A DNA stretch of 64,000 bases from Peribacillus sp. Bi96 (GCF_918698115.1 NZ_CAKKLV010000017.1:1-64000); one strand, 5' to 3'. Shown: positions 26,045 through 35,300, numbered from the stretch's first letter. The notes: generated by a model not told the origin, from the letters alone. Translations and numbers: made by a program.

Positions 26045-27223
26045 ATGTTTAAGTGGATTATTGTTGGAGGCGGCATACAGGGAACCACATTAGCCACATT
26101 TTTATTAAAGACTGGCAAGGTAACCATTAATGAGTTAGCTATTATTGATAAAAATGCTAGGCCTTTGGAAAAGTGGAAAAAACGAGCTGATATCATATCT
26201 ATGCCGTACCTTCGGTCACCGGTTGTACACCACATCGATGTTAAACCAGATAGTTTAAAAAGCTACGTGAAAAGAAACAAAAATGATTGGCCTACAGCTC
26301 TGTACGGATATTATAAACGTCCTTCACTTGATGCTTTCAATGAACACTGTAATCAGCTTATGGAAGAAGTAGCAATTAAAAAAGCCTGGATACAAGGAGA
26401 AGCATTAACCCTTGAAAAGACACATGATCGTTGGTCTGTTTCCTTAACTAATGGGCAGAAGGTATATGGAAAAAATCTTGTCTTAGCTTTGGGGATAGGT
26501 GAACAACTTATGTGGCCTGAATGGGCAAGGGATTTGAAGAAAAAAAACCCAGATAAGATATTACATATTTTCGATGATAAAGTACTGGATTTCACTTCAA
26601 TTATGGCACCTATTGCTATCATAGGTGGTGGGATTACAGCTGCACATCTAGCTGTAAAAATGTCAAACCATTTTCCTGCTGAAGTTACATTAATAAAAAG
26701 GCACCCCTTTCGAATCCATACCTTTGATAGTGACCCAGCGTGGCTTGGACCAAAGAATCAGACGGGTTATCGAAAAATAACGGACTACCGAATGCGAAGA
26801 GAACAAATCAAAAACGCCAGACATAGAGGGTCACTTCCGCAAGATTTATATGCAACCTTAAAAAATAGAATAAGAAAAGGAACAATCCATGTTGCCGATC
26901 ATGAAGTGATGGCGATAAAAGCAGAAGATAAACGGGTGCACTTATTCGACGATAAAAATAATAAAATCGGAACCTTTGGAATGGTAATATTAGCTACTGG
27001 TTTTGAATCATCTTTACCCGGTAAATCTCTAATACAACCTATTATAGAAAAATATCATTTAAGGTGTGCAGAATGCGGTTATCCTATTGTTTCAAAAAAT
27101 TTACAATGGGGAGAAAACTTATATGTGACAGGTGCATTAGCAGAACTTGAAATGGGTCCTATAGCACGTAATATTTCTGGTGCACGTCAAGCTGCAAGTT
27201 TAATCGTAAATTCTTTATGCTAA
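26045..27223 (+). CDS. FAD/NAD(P)-binding oxidoreductase, zinc-island member
   Basis: 392 residues from ATG 26045 (ATAAGGAGG upstream). FAD motif IVGGGIQGTTLATFL at the N-terminus and a second dinucleotide motif IIGGGITAAHLAVKM near 195, with ILATGFESSLPG near 328. This is the layout of class-B monooxygenase-like or SidA-like flavoproteins. A Cys-x2-Cys (RCAECGYPI) lies near residue 345. It differs from the 16911 flavoprotein and lacks its Cys-rich tail. It lies between zinc-free S14 and COG0523 copy 2 but has no clear Zur box of its own. Substrate unknown; modification of the metallophore or zinc-linked redox are guesses. Confidence 0.7.
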   Translation: MFKWIIVGGGIQGTTLATFLLKTGKVTINELAIIDKNARPLEKWKKRADIISMPYLRSPVVHHIDVKPDSLKSYVKRNKNDWPTALYGYYKRPSLDAFNEHCNQLMEEVAIKKAWIQGEALTLEKTHDRWSVSLTNGQKVYGKNLVLALGIGEQLMWPEWARDLKKKNPDKILHIFDDKVLDFTSIMAPIAIIGGGITAAHLAVKMSNHFPAEVTLIKRHPFRIHTFDSDPAWLGPKNQTGYRKITDYRMRREQIKNARHRGSLPQDLYATLKNRIRKGTIHVADHEVMAIKAEDKRVHLFDDKNNKIGTFGMVILATGFESSLPGKSLIQPIIEKYHLRCAECGYPIVSKNLQWGENLYVTGALAELEMGPIARNISGARQAASLIVNSLC

Positions 27224-27235
27224 AACATAGTATGT

Positions 27236-27256
27236 AAATCGAAATGATTACTATTT
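27236..27256. promoter_or_regulatory. Zur box of COG0523 copy 2
   Basis: Core TCGAAATGATTACTA, 22 bp before the start at 27279. Similar to the box of the Zur-family gene. Confidence 0.8.
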
Positions 27257-27278
27257 ATTAGATGGTGAGGGAAATAAA

Positions 27279-28499
27279 ATGAAAAAAATTCCGGTGACCG
27301 TATTAAGTGGTTATCTAGGGGCAGGAAAGACAACTTTACTGAATCATATTTTAAAAAATAGCCTAGGATTAAAAGTAGCAGTGATAGTAAATGACATGAG
27401 TGAAATAAATATTGATAGCGAACTGGTCAAACAAGGTGGTCATATTTCTCGGGTAGAAGAGAGGCTTGTTGAATTGTCCAACGGCTGCATTTGCTGTACA
27501 TTACGTGAAGACTTGCTTCAAGAGGTAGAAAAGTTGGCTAGAGCAGGAGATATTGACTATATTCTCATAGAATCAACGGGGATTAGCGAGCCTATTCCCG
27601 TGGCACAAACATTTTCATATATAGATGAGAATATGGGTATCGATTTAACTAAATATTGCCGATTGGATACTATGGTTACGGTTGTAGATGCGAATCGATT
27701 CTGGCATGATTTTCATTCAGGGGATTCCTTACTGGATAGAAAGGAAGCAGTAGGTGAGAGTGATGATAGAAATATTGCTGATTTATTGATAGATCAAATT
27801 GAATTTTGCGATGTACTCATTCTTAATAAATGTGACTTGATAGAGGATGAAAACTTAAATCAATTAGAGAATGTATTACGTAAATTACAACCTGATGCTA
27901 AGCTGATCCGTACAGAAAATAGCCAGGTAGATGCAAAACACATTTTGGATACTAGACTGTTTGATTTTGATAAAGCAAGCGCCTCAGCAGGTTGGCTTCA
28001 AGAATTAAATGAAGGGCATGCTGCACATACACCCGAGACCGAAGAATATGGAATATCATCGTTTGTTTATGCAAGAAGATTGCCTTTTAATTCAGAGAAA
28101 TTTTCAAATTGGATACATTCAATGCCTAAAGAAATCGTACGAGCTAAAGGGATTGCATGGTGTGCGACCAGAAATAATGTCTCTTTGCTATTTTCACAAG
28201 CAGGGCCATCAGTGACACTTGAGCCATTGTCTTATTGGGTTGCCTCTCTATCGGAACTACAACAAGAGGAGATATTTAAAAATGAACCACAAATCCTTAA
28301 GGAATGGGATATTGAGTATGGAGATCGTCATACTAAGCTAGTCTTCATTGGGATGGATATCAACACAAGAAAACTCACAAAAGAATTGGATGCGTGCTTG
28401 TTAACGGTAAGTGAGCTAGAAAGCAACTGGGCAAGGCTTCCAGACCCATTTACTTGGAATGTAAAGATAAATCTTTTTATGAATAGTAAGATTATATGA
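27279..28499 (+). CDS. zagA: COG0523 zinc metallochaperone GTPase (ZagA/YciC type), copy 2
   Basis: 406 residues. [13 protein letters not shown]alker [14 protein letters not shown] metal motif, [21 protein letters not shown] for the NKxD position, then the C-terminal CobW-type domain from about 265. Closely parallel to copy 1 throughout. Own Zur box 22 bp upstream. Two near-equal zinc chaperones may serve different clients or simply reflect duplication. An extra C-terminal tail (NVKINLFMNSKII) is not in copy 1. Standard ATG start with GGTGAGGG upstream. Confidence 0.88.
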   Translation: MKKIPVTVLSGYLGAGKTTLLNHILKNSLGLKVAVIVNDMSEINIDSELVKQGGHISRVEERLVELSNGCICCTLREDLLQEVEKLARAGDIDYILIESTGISEPIPVAQTFSYIDENMGIDLTKYCRLDTMVTVVDANRFWHDFHSGDSLLDRKEAVGESDDRNIADLLIDQIEFCDVLILNKCDLIEDENLNQLENVLRKLQPDAKLIRTENSQVDAKHILDTRLFDFDKASASAGWLQELNEGHAAHTPETEEYGISSFVYARRLPFNSEKFSNWIHSMPKEIVRAKGIAWCATRNNVSLLFSQAGPSVTLEPLSYWVASLSELQQEEIFKNEPQILKEWDIEYGDRHTKLVFIGMDINTRKLTKELDACLLTVSELESNWARLPDPFTWNVKINLFMNSKII

Positions 28500-28644
28500 T
28501 AAGTACTCAATTTGCGGAAATAAGTTTATTTAAAATGAGCAAACATGAAAACTAGTAAAAAGGAAAACAAAAGTTTGCAACAAATAAAGACATAATATTA
28601 CTAACATAATTTTAAAGTAACATGTTTATTAAGGAGTAGTTAAA

Positions 28645-29568
28645 ATGGCACAAGTAGAGGTAGTTATCATAAGTGGATTTCTCGGAAGTGGAAAAACTAC
28701 TTTGTTGCAGAATCTATTAATGGATGAGAAAGGTAGCGGAAGAAAAGTGGCAGTTTTAATGAATGAATTGGGCGAGAAATCCGTTGATTCAGACATAATA
28801 GGTGACAAGGTTCCTCTACAGGAATTGTTGAATGGGTGTATCTGTTGCACGGCTAAAGATGAATTGGAAATCTCTTTATTAACATTATTCCATATGCATC
28901 AACCTGATGTAATATACATAGAGGCATCTGGTGTGGCCCATCCTATTGAAATCCTGGATGCTTGTCTGTCTCCTATCATTGCTGACCGTATATCCATACG
29001 CTCAATTATAACTACGGTTGATGCAGACAGATGGTTACAAAGGAGCAGAAATAGTCCTCAACTGAATCGCTTATATGAAGAGCAAGTAAAACATGGAGAT
29101 ACCTTGATCATCAATAAAACTATTCGGTTAAGTAAAAAAGAATTACAGCAAATTAAAGCTGATTTAAAATCAATAAATACAGGTGCAACTCTTCATATAA
29201 CTAATTTTTCGAACATATCATTATCAGGTATTCCTTATTCCAATCGTAATTCCATTTGTGAATTTGAGAAGTTGAATGTTCATCAAAGTTTGCATATCCA
29301 ATCATTAACCTATACCTTTACGAATGAAATTAAAAAAACAGATTTTGAAAATTGGTTAATGAAACTTCCTGATACGATTCACCGAATAAAAGGCTTTGTT
29401 CGATTCGAGGAAGAAAAAGGGAAAGTTAATCTATTCCAATATACATACGGTGTACCTTCTTATTATCCACAAGATATTGCTTTTAAAAATCATTTCGTTA
29501 TTATTGGAGAAAATCTAGACAGTAGGAAAGTTTACTCTCAATTAAAAGATCTCGAAAATAAATATTAA
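28645..29568 (+). CDS. COG0523/CobW-like GTPase, copy 3, shorter subfamily
   Basis: 307 residues. [13 protein letters not shown]alker A, NGCICCTAKDEL metal motif, EASGVAHP switch, NKTIRL at the NKxD position (weak, no Asp). It belongs to another COG0523 branch than copies 1 and 2: about 90 residues shorter and with different switch sequences. AAGGAG ribosome binding site. No Zur box recognised in the 145 bp upstream, so it could be read with copy 2. Client unknown. Confidence 0.8.
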   Translation: MAQVEVVIISGFLGSGKTTLLQNLLMDEKGSGRKVAVLMNELGEKSVDSDIIGDKVPLQELLNGCICCTAKDELEISLLTLFHMHQPDVIYIEASGVAHPIEILDACLSPIIADRISIRSIITTVDADRWLQRSRNSPQLNRLYEEQVKHGDTLIINKTIRLSKKELQQIKADLKSINTGATLHITNFSNISLSGIPYSNRNSICEFEKLNVHQSLHIQSLTYTFTNEIKKTDFENWLMKLPDTIHRIKGFVRFEEEKGKVNLFQYTYGVPSYYPQDIAFKNHFVIIGENLDSRKVYSQLKDLENKY

Positions 29569-29849
29569 TAAGACGTGAACTTAAAATACTTCTATATTAA
29601 GATATGAGCTGCCATAAAGTAGAATCACCAACTATGCGAAAAATCTGCTCATTAACAATATTGGAAGCCTGTTATACGGTTTAATGTGGATCTTTTTAGG
29701 CGTGGACTATCTTTCATCAGTACTAATCCGTCCGGGTTGTTTCTCTTGTTTTTTGACGTAATGAAATTACGGTCTCCTGTTTTAGTACATGTTAATTTTT
29801 ACTATCCTCTAATAATCCTTTACATTACTCTAAAATAGTTTAAAGATTT
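29569..29849. other. Gene-free stretch before the broken znuA
   Basis: About 280 bp, no gene seen. An imperfect inverted repeat and the Zur box at 29850 follow. Confidence 0.5.
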
Positions 29850-29870
29850 AAAACGTAATAATTACGATTT
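29850..29870. promoter_or_regulatory. Zur box before the broken second znuA
   Basis: Core ACGTAATAATTACGA, one change from consensus. It is 8-10 bases from the remaining coding sequence, so the original promoter-to-start region has been deleted. Confidence 0.85.
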
Positions 29871-29877
29871 AAAAACA

Positions 29878-30669
29878 AAAACCTTCTATACTGGAGTGGG
29901 GATTGAAGGTTTTGCAGAAAAAGCAGTTGAAACCTTGAAAAAGGAAAACGTAAGTATTTTAAAAGCAGCAGAATGAATTGAGCTCATAGACTCAACTCAT
30001 TCTGACGAACATGAACATGAAGGCGAAGAAAGACACTCTGACGAACTTGAACACGAAAGCGAGGAAACACATTCTGATGATCACGAAGGAGAGGAAGGGG
30101 CAACTGAAGATCATGTGCATGAAGACGATGGCCATGACCACGTAGATTTGGATCCCCATGTATGGTTAGATCCTGTTCTTGCCATTGACCGTGCTAACAA
30201 TATTAAAAATTCGTTAAGTGATATAATGCCAGAACATGTTTCAGAGTTTGAATCTAATTTTCTTCAATTAAAAAGCGATTTAGAAAAACTAAATCAAGAT
30301 TTTAAATCAACCGTCGACAACTCCAAAACGAAGTATTTATTAGTATCTCATGCTGCATATGGATATTGGTAAAGTCGATATGGAATTGAAGAGATTGCTA
30401 TTTCAGGTTTATCTCCTCCACAGGAGCCTTCTCAGAAAGAATTACAAGAAATCGTTCAGGAATCAACAGAACATGGCGTCCATTATGTGATTTTCGAGCA
30501 GAATCTAACTCCAAAAGTTGCAGAGATAATTCAAAATGAAATCGGTACGAAGTCTCTTACTCTTCATAATCTAGAAGCGATAACAGAGGAGAATATAAAA
30601 CAAGGTGATGATTATTTTAGCATCAATAGAAAAAATCTAGAAACCATTCAGACAGCATTAAATGAATAA
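29878..30669 (+). pseudogene. znuA: Second zinc-binding protein (ZnuA/AdcA type), 5'-truncated with two stops
   Basis: One frame reads TFYTGVGIEGFAEKAVETLKK, a His/Glu-rich loop (about 30 His and acidic residues to 30150), DLDPHVWLDPV, SHAAYGYW, then SRYGIEEIAISGLSPP to the end LETIQTALNE. The first third of a ZnuA, including signal peptide and start, is missing. TGA at 29974-29976 replaces GGA (Gly in AAEGIEL), and TAA at 30370-30372 replaces a Glu codon after GYW. The gene is dead, though the operator remains. The His-rich loop is much longer than in the intact copy. Confidence 0.88.
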
Positions 30670-30728
30670 AATCAAACATAGTATAAGAGAAAAAATATTT
30701 AACATAGCTAGAATCTAAAACTTTCATA

Positions 30729-30763
30729 ACCCTTCCATCTTCTTGTGGCAGGGCTTTCTTTAC
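30729..30763 (+). terminator. Terminator after the znuA pseudogene
   Basis: CCCTtCCA and TGGcAGGG stem with one mismatch, followed by CTTTCTTTACT. It should separate this unit from the next ycgR. Confidence 0.6.
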
Positions 30764-30891
30764 TATTAGTCATGTGAATTTAATTGTTAAAGTTTGCTAT
30801 ATATTATTAAGTAAATCTTTCATTCATACTCTACAACTTTCTAATATATTTTATGGAAGAAGCACTACATTATATTTTAAGGGAGGTACCT

Positions 30892-31890
30892 ATGATTCGG
30901 ATTATTCGAGGTCATATGATAGATATAACCGGAATTATCATAATAGCGCTAGCTCTTTTCCTGTTTTCTTTCAGTTCTAGTATAAAAGATACCTTTGTTA
31001 TTCCACCGTCATGGTTAAATTTAAATACTATTTTTCTAAGTATTTTAATAGAAGCCCTGCCCTTTGTTTTAATTGGGGTCCTCATCGCTGGAGTGATCCA
31101 AATCTTTGTTACTGAGGAACATATTCAAAGGTGGATACCAAAGAATAAAGTTATGGCTGTAATCATGAGCTGTATTGTAGGAGCGCTGTTTCCTGCCTGT
31201 GAATGTGGAATCGTCCCCATTGTTCGACGTTTAGTTGTAAAAGGAGTACCTATTCATGCTGCGATGGGTTTTATGTTAACAGGCCCTCTTATCAACCCGA
31301 TTGTTATTGCTTCTACATATATGGCATTTGGAAACGATTTTAAAATTGCTGGATTGCGTATGGGGTTAGGTTTTCTGGTTGCTATAATGGTTGCCTTTGC
31401 TGTCAGTTGGATTTTTAAAGGCAATCAATTTAAGGCTTCCATCATTTCTGTTTCAACCCATAATCACAGTAAAAATCAATCACTTTCCACTCGTTTTTGG
31501 TCGATGCTCACACATTCAATTGATGAGTTTTTTGATATGGGGAAATACCTGGTTATGGGAGCTTTTTTAGCTGCTTTTGTACAAACCTATATGCCAGCAA
31601 AATCCTTGTTGGAGGCTGGAAACGGTCCGGCTTCTTCTATAATTGTTATGATGGGATTGGCTTACGTTTTATCTCTATGTTCTGAAGCAGACGCGTTTAT
31701 AGGAGCTTCCTTTAGCAGCATTTTTCCAGTTTCATCAATCCTTGGCTTCTTAATTTTCGGACCCATGATTGATTTAAAGAACACACTTTTGATGCTGAGC
31801 GTTTTTCGATTTAAATTTGTTATGGTTTTGCTAGCATTGGTTGTTTCTATGGTGTTTATCACTTTAATGCTGCTGCAAAGCTTTTTATAA
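30892..31890 (+). CDS. ycgR: YcgR-like permease, second copy
   Basis: 332 residues from ATG 30892, chosen for GGGAGG upstream. Same family as the 20607-21638 gene: PACECGIVPIVRRLVVKGVP motif, later SLCSEADAFIGASF with Glu in place of Ser, and a short His segment (STHNHSKNQ) in the central loop. No Zur box was found in the 220 bp before it and a terminator lies upstream, so its control may differ from copy 1. It is followed 13 bp later by a ycgQ copy. Confidence 0.82.
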   Translation: MIRIIRGHMIDITGIIIIALALFLFSFSSSIKDTFVIPPSWLNLNTIFLSILIEALPFVLIGVLIAGVIQIFVTEEHIQRWIPKNKVMAVIMSCIVGALFPACECGIVPIVRRLVVKGVPIHAAMGFMLTGPLINPIVIASTYMAFGNDFKIAGLRMGLGFLVAIMVAFAVSWIFKGNQFKASIISVSTHNHSKNQSLSTRFWSMLTHSIDEFFDMGKYLVMGAFLAAFVQTYMPAKSLLEAGNGPASSIIVMMGLAYVLSLCSEADAFIGASFSSIFPVSSILGFLIFGPMIDLKNTLLMLSVFRFKFVMVLLALVVSMVFITLMLLQSFL

Positions 31891-31903
31891 GGAGGGGAAA
31901 ATC

Positions 31904-32866
31904 ATGCAACTCCAATTTCAGCAAGCTGCTAGAGCTTTAATTTTACTAGCTTTTTCGTCCCTCATATTTAAGCTTCATTTCACCGGTGAAATTACAAAGT
32001 TCATTAACCCAAAATATGAAAGTTTAAGCCAAGTAGCTTCTGTAATATTTTTGATTTTGTTTTTTATTCAAATTACAAGGACATGGAAAGTAAAGAAAAG
32101 CAGCTATCATCATTGTGATCAGCACGACCATGACTGCGACCATAACCATGATCATGGAGATTCTTCTTTTAACACAAAAAAACTAATTTCGTATTTTATT
32201 ATTGTGTTTCCATTACTAACTGGGTTTCTGCTTCCAGCCAAAGTACTCGATGCTTCTATTGCCAATAAGAAAGGGGCAATACTGGCACTGTCAAACCAAA
32301 AACAAGCACCTAAAGAAGACAAAAATAAAGAAAACAGTAACCCTCCAGAAGTAATGGAAGAGAGTAACATAAATGGTCAGGCTAATCCCTCTATAGATGA
32401 CAACCCTGTAGACCCAGCTCTTCTAGAAAACCAGCAGGAAGAAATCTCAGAGGAAGAATATAATCAACTGATACAACAGTTAGAACAAAACCAAAATATT
32501 GAGATGAATGACTATGTTTATGCAGCCTATTATGAAGAAATGAGTAAAGATATTAATAAGTTTAAGGGAAGAAAAATCGAATTAAAGGGCTTTGTTTATA
32601 AAGAAGATGGATTTGCTCAAAATCAGCTGGTAATTTCAAGATTTTTAATTACTCACTGTGTCGCAGATGCAAGTATTATTGGATTTCTTTCAGAGTTCCC
32701 AGAGGCTTCTTCCCTAGACAAGGATACATGGATCAAAGCAAATGGTGTAATAGAAATTACGACGTATAACGGGAAGGAGCTTCCTGTAATCAAAATTACT
32801 GATTGGGAAAAAATCAGTGAACCTATTGAGCCTTATCTTTATCCGATTAGTGTAAAAATATTATAA
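31904..32866 (+). CDS. ycgQ: YcgQ-like membrane protein, second copy
   Basis: 320 residues, longer than the first copy (255). Same layout, with a strongly His/Asp-rich loop HHCDQHDHDCDHNHDHGD (about 67-84) after the second helix, where copy 1 has a Cys-rich VHCCGC. An acidic insert PKEDKNKENSNPPEVMEE lies before the extracytoplasmic domain, and the family motif here is RFLITHCVADASIIGF, with Thr-His where copy 1 has the first Cys of CC. AAGGAGG ribosome binding site. Metal binding by the loop is likely by composition. Confidence 0.82.
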   Translation: MQLQFQQAARALILLAFSSLIFKLHFTGEITKFINPKYESLSQVASVIFLILFFIQITRTWKVKKSSYHHCDQHDHDCDHNHDHGDSSFNTKKLISYFIIVFPLLTGFLLPAKVLDASIANKKGAILALSNQKQAPKEDKNKENSNPPEVMEESNINGQANPSIDDNPVDPALLENQQEEISEEEYNQLIQQLEQNQNIEMNDYVYAAYYEEMSKDINKFKGRKIELKGFVYKEDGFAQNQLVISRFLITHCVADASIIGFLSEFPEASSLDKDTWIKANGVIEITTYNGKELPVIKITDWEKISEPIEPYLYPISVKIL

Positions 32867-33622
32867 AACATTTGCAAAAAGAAGCTGATTTCATCGGCTT
32901 CTTTTAATTTTATTTAACTTTTATAGTTTATGCAACTTGTTCGTCAATTGAAAGAAAACGACAATGTTCATATAGGCTCTTAACTATACTACCATGATGG
33001 GAAAACATTTAAGAATCATGAAGGTGAACTTTAACCTTATTGCACTTCAGTGCAACTTTACTGTCACTCAAGGGCGATTCACTATGTCTGTAATTATTAT
33101 TCTTCCTATAGGAGCTCAATTACATGGTGAAACATTAGCAATTAGTCCTGAAGGTATTCCTTCTCCAGTATTGGAATACAGCGATAAAACTCCAAATGTA
33201 GATCGACATATACTTCAATATTCAATGCAATATGACCCAATTTTCACAATTCGTTATAAATATTAAACTAATAACAGGGTAAACTCTTTACTGGGTTTGC
33301 TCCTTTTAATGATTGATATAATATTTCATCAATTTCTATTACCGTCATCCTTTGAGAATGCTACAAAATTTCTAGATTTAGAAGCCTTAGATCTTTTGAC
33401 CCTTAACTTTGCAGTTGCAGCCATCTCCCTCCTTATATTCATTATTTTGATAGGGGTCTTTAGTGCTCCCTTATCTAAAGATTCTAAGTCTTCCTGAATC
33501 CAGCATTCTTGGTTTTTTTGTATATTATAATTATAGTTATAAGGCCCTTTATCCAAAAAGGGCTTTTGTCGTTTAAAATCCTTATTAATTGTCGATACCT
33601 TTAATAAAAGGAGGCGGTAAAA
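32867..33622. other. Gene-poor stretch after the zinc island
   Basis: Terminator AAGAAGCtGA...TCgGCTTCTT at 32879-32910, then AT-rich DNA with short open frames (32994-33266, 33297-33497) that lack ribosome binding sites and family resemblance. At 33281-33310 is GGGTAAACTCTTTACTGGG-TTTGCTCC, partly repeated at 34535. I support no gene here. Confidence 0.5.
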
Positions 33623-34228
33623 ATTTTTATCATAGAGCTAATTGTAGCCATTGTTTTGGCTGGGGCTTTTATTCAGTTTCGTCTGACAAAAAGTAAGGAA
33701 CATTACAAAGCTGCATTGCTAGCACACCATATAGACACAAGTGATGAAATGAAAAGGACTTTAGCAATGGGGCTGTATCTTAGGTTTAGAAAAGAAAATC
33801 CAGATGATAAAAAATTAATAAAAGATAATTCCATTTTTATTAAACAAGATCCAATTGCTTTCGAGTCTTTTGTTGCTGAGGTATTTGGTAGATCAAGGGG
33901 TGGAAATACATGGGTAACTCCTCCATCTGGTGATTATGGGGTAGATTTTGAGCATGAAACTAAAGAAGGAAAGTATCTTGGTCAAGTTAAATGTTATAAA
34001 GATGACTTGGATTTTGAGGCAATAGCTATACTTCATTCCAATATTATTAAACAAGGATTACAGAGTGGTTATGTAATAACAACAGGAGACTTCACAAAAA
34101 ATGCTCGGAAATACGCTGAAGGGTTAAATATTGAATTAATCAATGGGGTCCAATTAGTTGATCTATGGTTAGAAGGATTAGAGAATGGTGAACAGGAGAT
34201 TAAGCAGGTAATTCCTGAATATGTGTAA
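33623..34228 (+). CDS. Membrane-anchored Mrr-like restriction endonuclease
   Basis: The C-terminal half is a PD-(D/E)xK nuclease of the Mrr_cat type: SGDYGVDFE (catalytic Asp), then GQVKCYKDD (QxK), GYVITTGDFTKNARKYAEG and ELINGVQLVDLW. The frame with GGAGG at a good distance begins at ATT (33623), giving IFIIELIVAIVLAGAFIQFRL, a membrane helix. The nearest standard start is TTG at 33656, which would lose part of it. So either a rare ATT start is used or the start codon has mutated. Probably a defence or DNA-repair nuclease; target unknown. Confidence 0.7.
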   Translation: MFIIELIVAIVLAGAFIQFRLTKSKEHYKAALLAHHIDTSDEMKRTLAMGLYLRFRKENPDDKKLIKDNSIFIKQDPIAFESFVAEVFGRSRGGNTWVTPPSGDYGVDFEHETKEGKYLGQVKCYKDDLDFEAIAILHSNIIKQGLQSGYVITTGDFTKNARKYAEGLNIELINGVQLVDLWLEGLENGEQEIKQVIPEYV

Positions 34229-34682
34229 AAAACTATTTTTAGGCTGACCCATAATGTGAGATTTTGAAAAGAAACCTTACGCTCCCTATCCTAAAGTAAA
34301 GTGGGGTTGACCGTAGTAAATAATACTTTCAATTTTACAAAGAACAGACGACAAGTTTACATATCGGCAATCAATAAACACAGAAGAGATATTACGTCAA
34401 GGCTATTGGTTTATTTGCTGTTGCTCACTCTATGGAACTGATTATTGAAACAAAAAAGTTAAGTTACGTGAGTTAACAATTAAAAACGTAATTTCTATGT
34501 TAGAGTCTAATAAATTTAATTTCAAATAAAAACTGGGGGTAAACCTTTTATAGGGTTTGCTCTCCTTTTAGTGAGCTGATTAACCTTACGGGTAACCCCC
34601 ATAACGGGCATTTGTTCGGACTGACTTCAGGCTGGCATATAGTTCATTCATGGTAATTCCATATAAAACAACCTTTTATCAG
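34229..34682. other. Gene-free stretch
   Basis: No gene seen. Contains GGGGTAAACC-TTTTATA-GGGTTTGCTC (about 34535-34562), a partial copy of the sequence at 33281, and a GGTTAATCAGCTCA-type stem segment. Possible relics. Confidence 0.45.
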
Positions 34683-35300
34683 TTAATTTTTAAATGAGGT
34701 AACTAAATCTGCTGCTAAGAGATTTGAGCCACTTACTCCTTTCAAATATTTTAAACTTCCCTCACTTGACCAATCAATGTTTTGAATATGGGTTAAACTC
34801 TTAGAAATTTTAGTATTGTTCAATTGATTAGATGAAAAATTATAGTTCTCTGAAATAATGTGATTTCCAGCGATGGATAGAGCATTTAAACAAACTATAT
34901 GAGTTAATCTATATTTTTTGTAATCGTTCCATTGGTTAGGCAAAATAAGTCTGACTTTCTCGTCAATAATTTTAAAACATTATGGATGTTTTGTAATGTG
35001 ATATGCTTTTCTTTATTTCTCTTACCAATAAGAGTTCCAATGCTGTAAAAAGGACTATCAGGATTAATAATAAGTTGGGTTGCAATCCAACTAAGGTTGT
35101 CGTTGTTTCTTTTCAAATATCTGCTTAATGAAGATCCAATACCTTTAGCTTTTGTATTATTGATATCAAAAAATTTAATTTCTTCATCTTCATCCAAACA
35201 GTGAAAAGCTAGGAAGGGCACATTTAACATCGCACTTGTTTTTTTTGTATATACTCCGATTCCCCCTAATCTATGCTGACCATCCATTAGAGTACCTTTT
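34683..35300 (-). pseudogene. DGQHR-domain protein (DndB-like), frameshifted and 5'-truncated
   Basis: The minus strand near 35287 reads GTLMDGQHRLGGIGVY, the signature of DGQHR-domain proteins related to DndB of DNA phosphorothioation, then FHCLDEDEEIKFFDINNTKAKG and NLSWIATQLIINPDSPFYSIGTLIG. The frame stops near 34904, while an overlapping frame continues with MPNQWNDYKKYRLTHIVCLNALSIAG to 34683. The region normally before the signature is absent: an in-frame TAA lies about 30 bases upstream of the ATG. The gene therefore looks dead. Confidence 0.7.

Noticed and set aside
25807-26235. 142-residue minus-strand frame over the flavoprotein start
   Set aside because: Shadow of the 26045 gene; no ribosome binding site and no family.
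28500-28644. Zur box before COG0523 copy 3
   Set aside because: No sequence close to the consensus was found in the gap.
32994-33497. Two short open frames after ycgQ copy 2
   Set aside because: No expression signals or similarity, and an antisense frame of similar size overlaps them.
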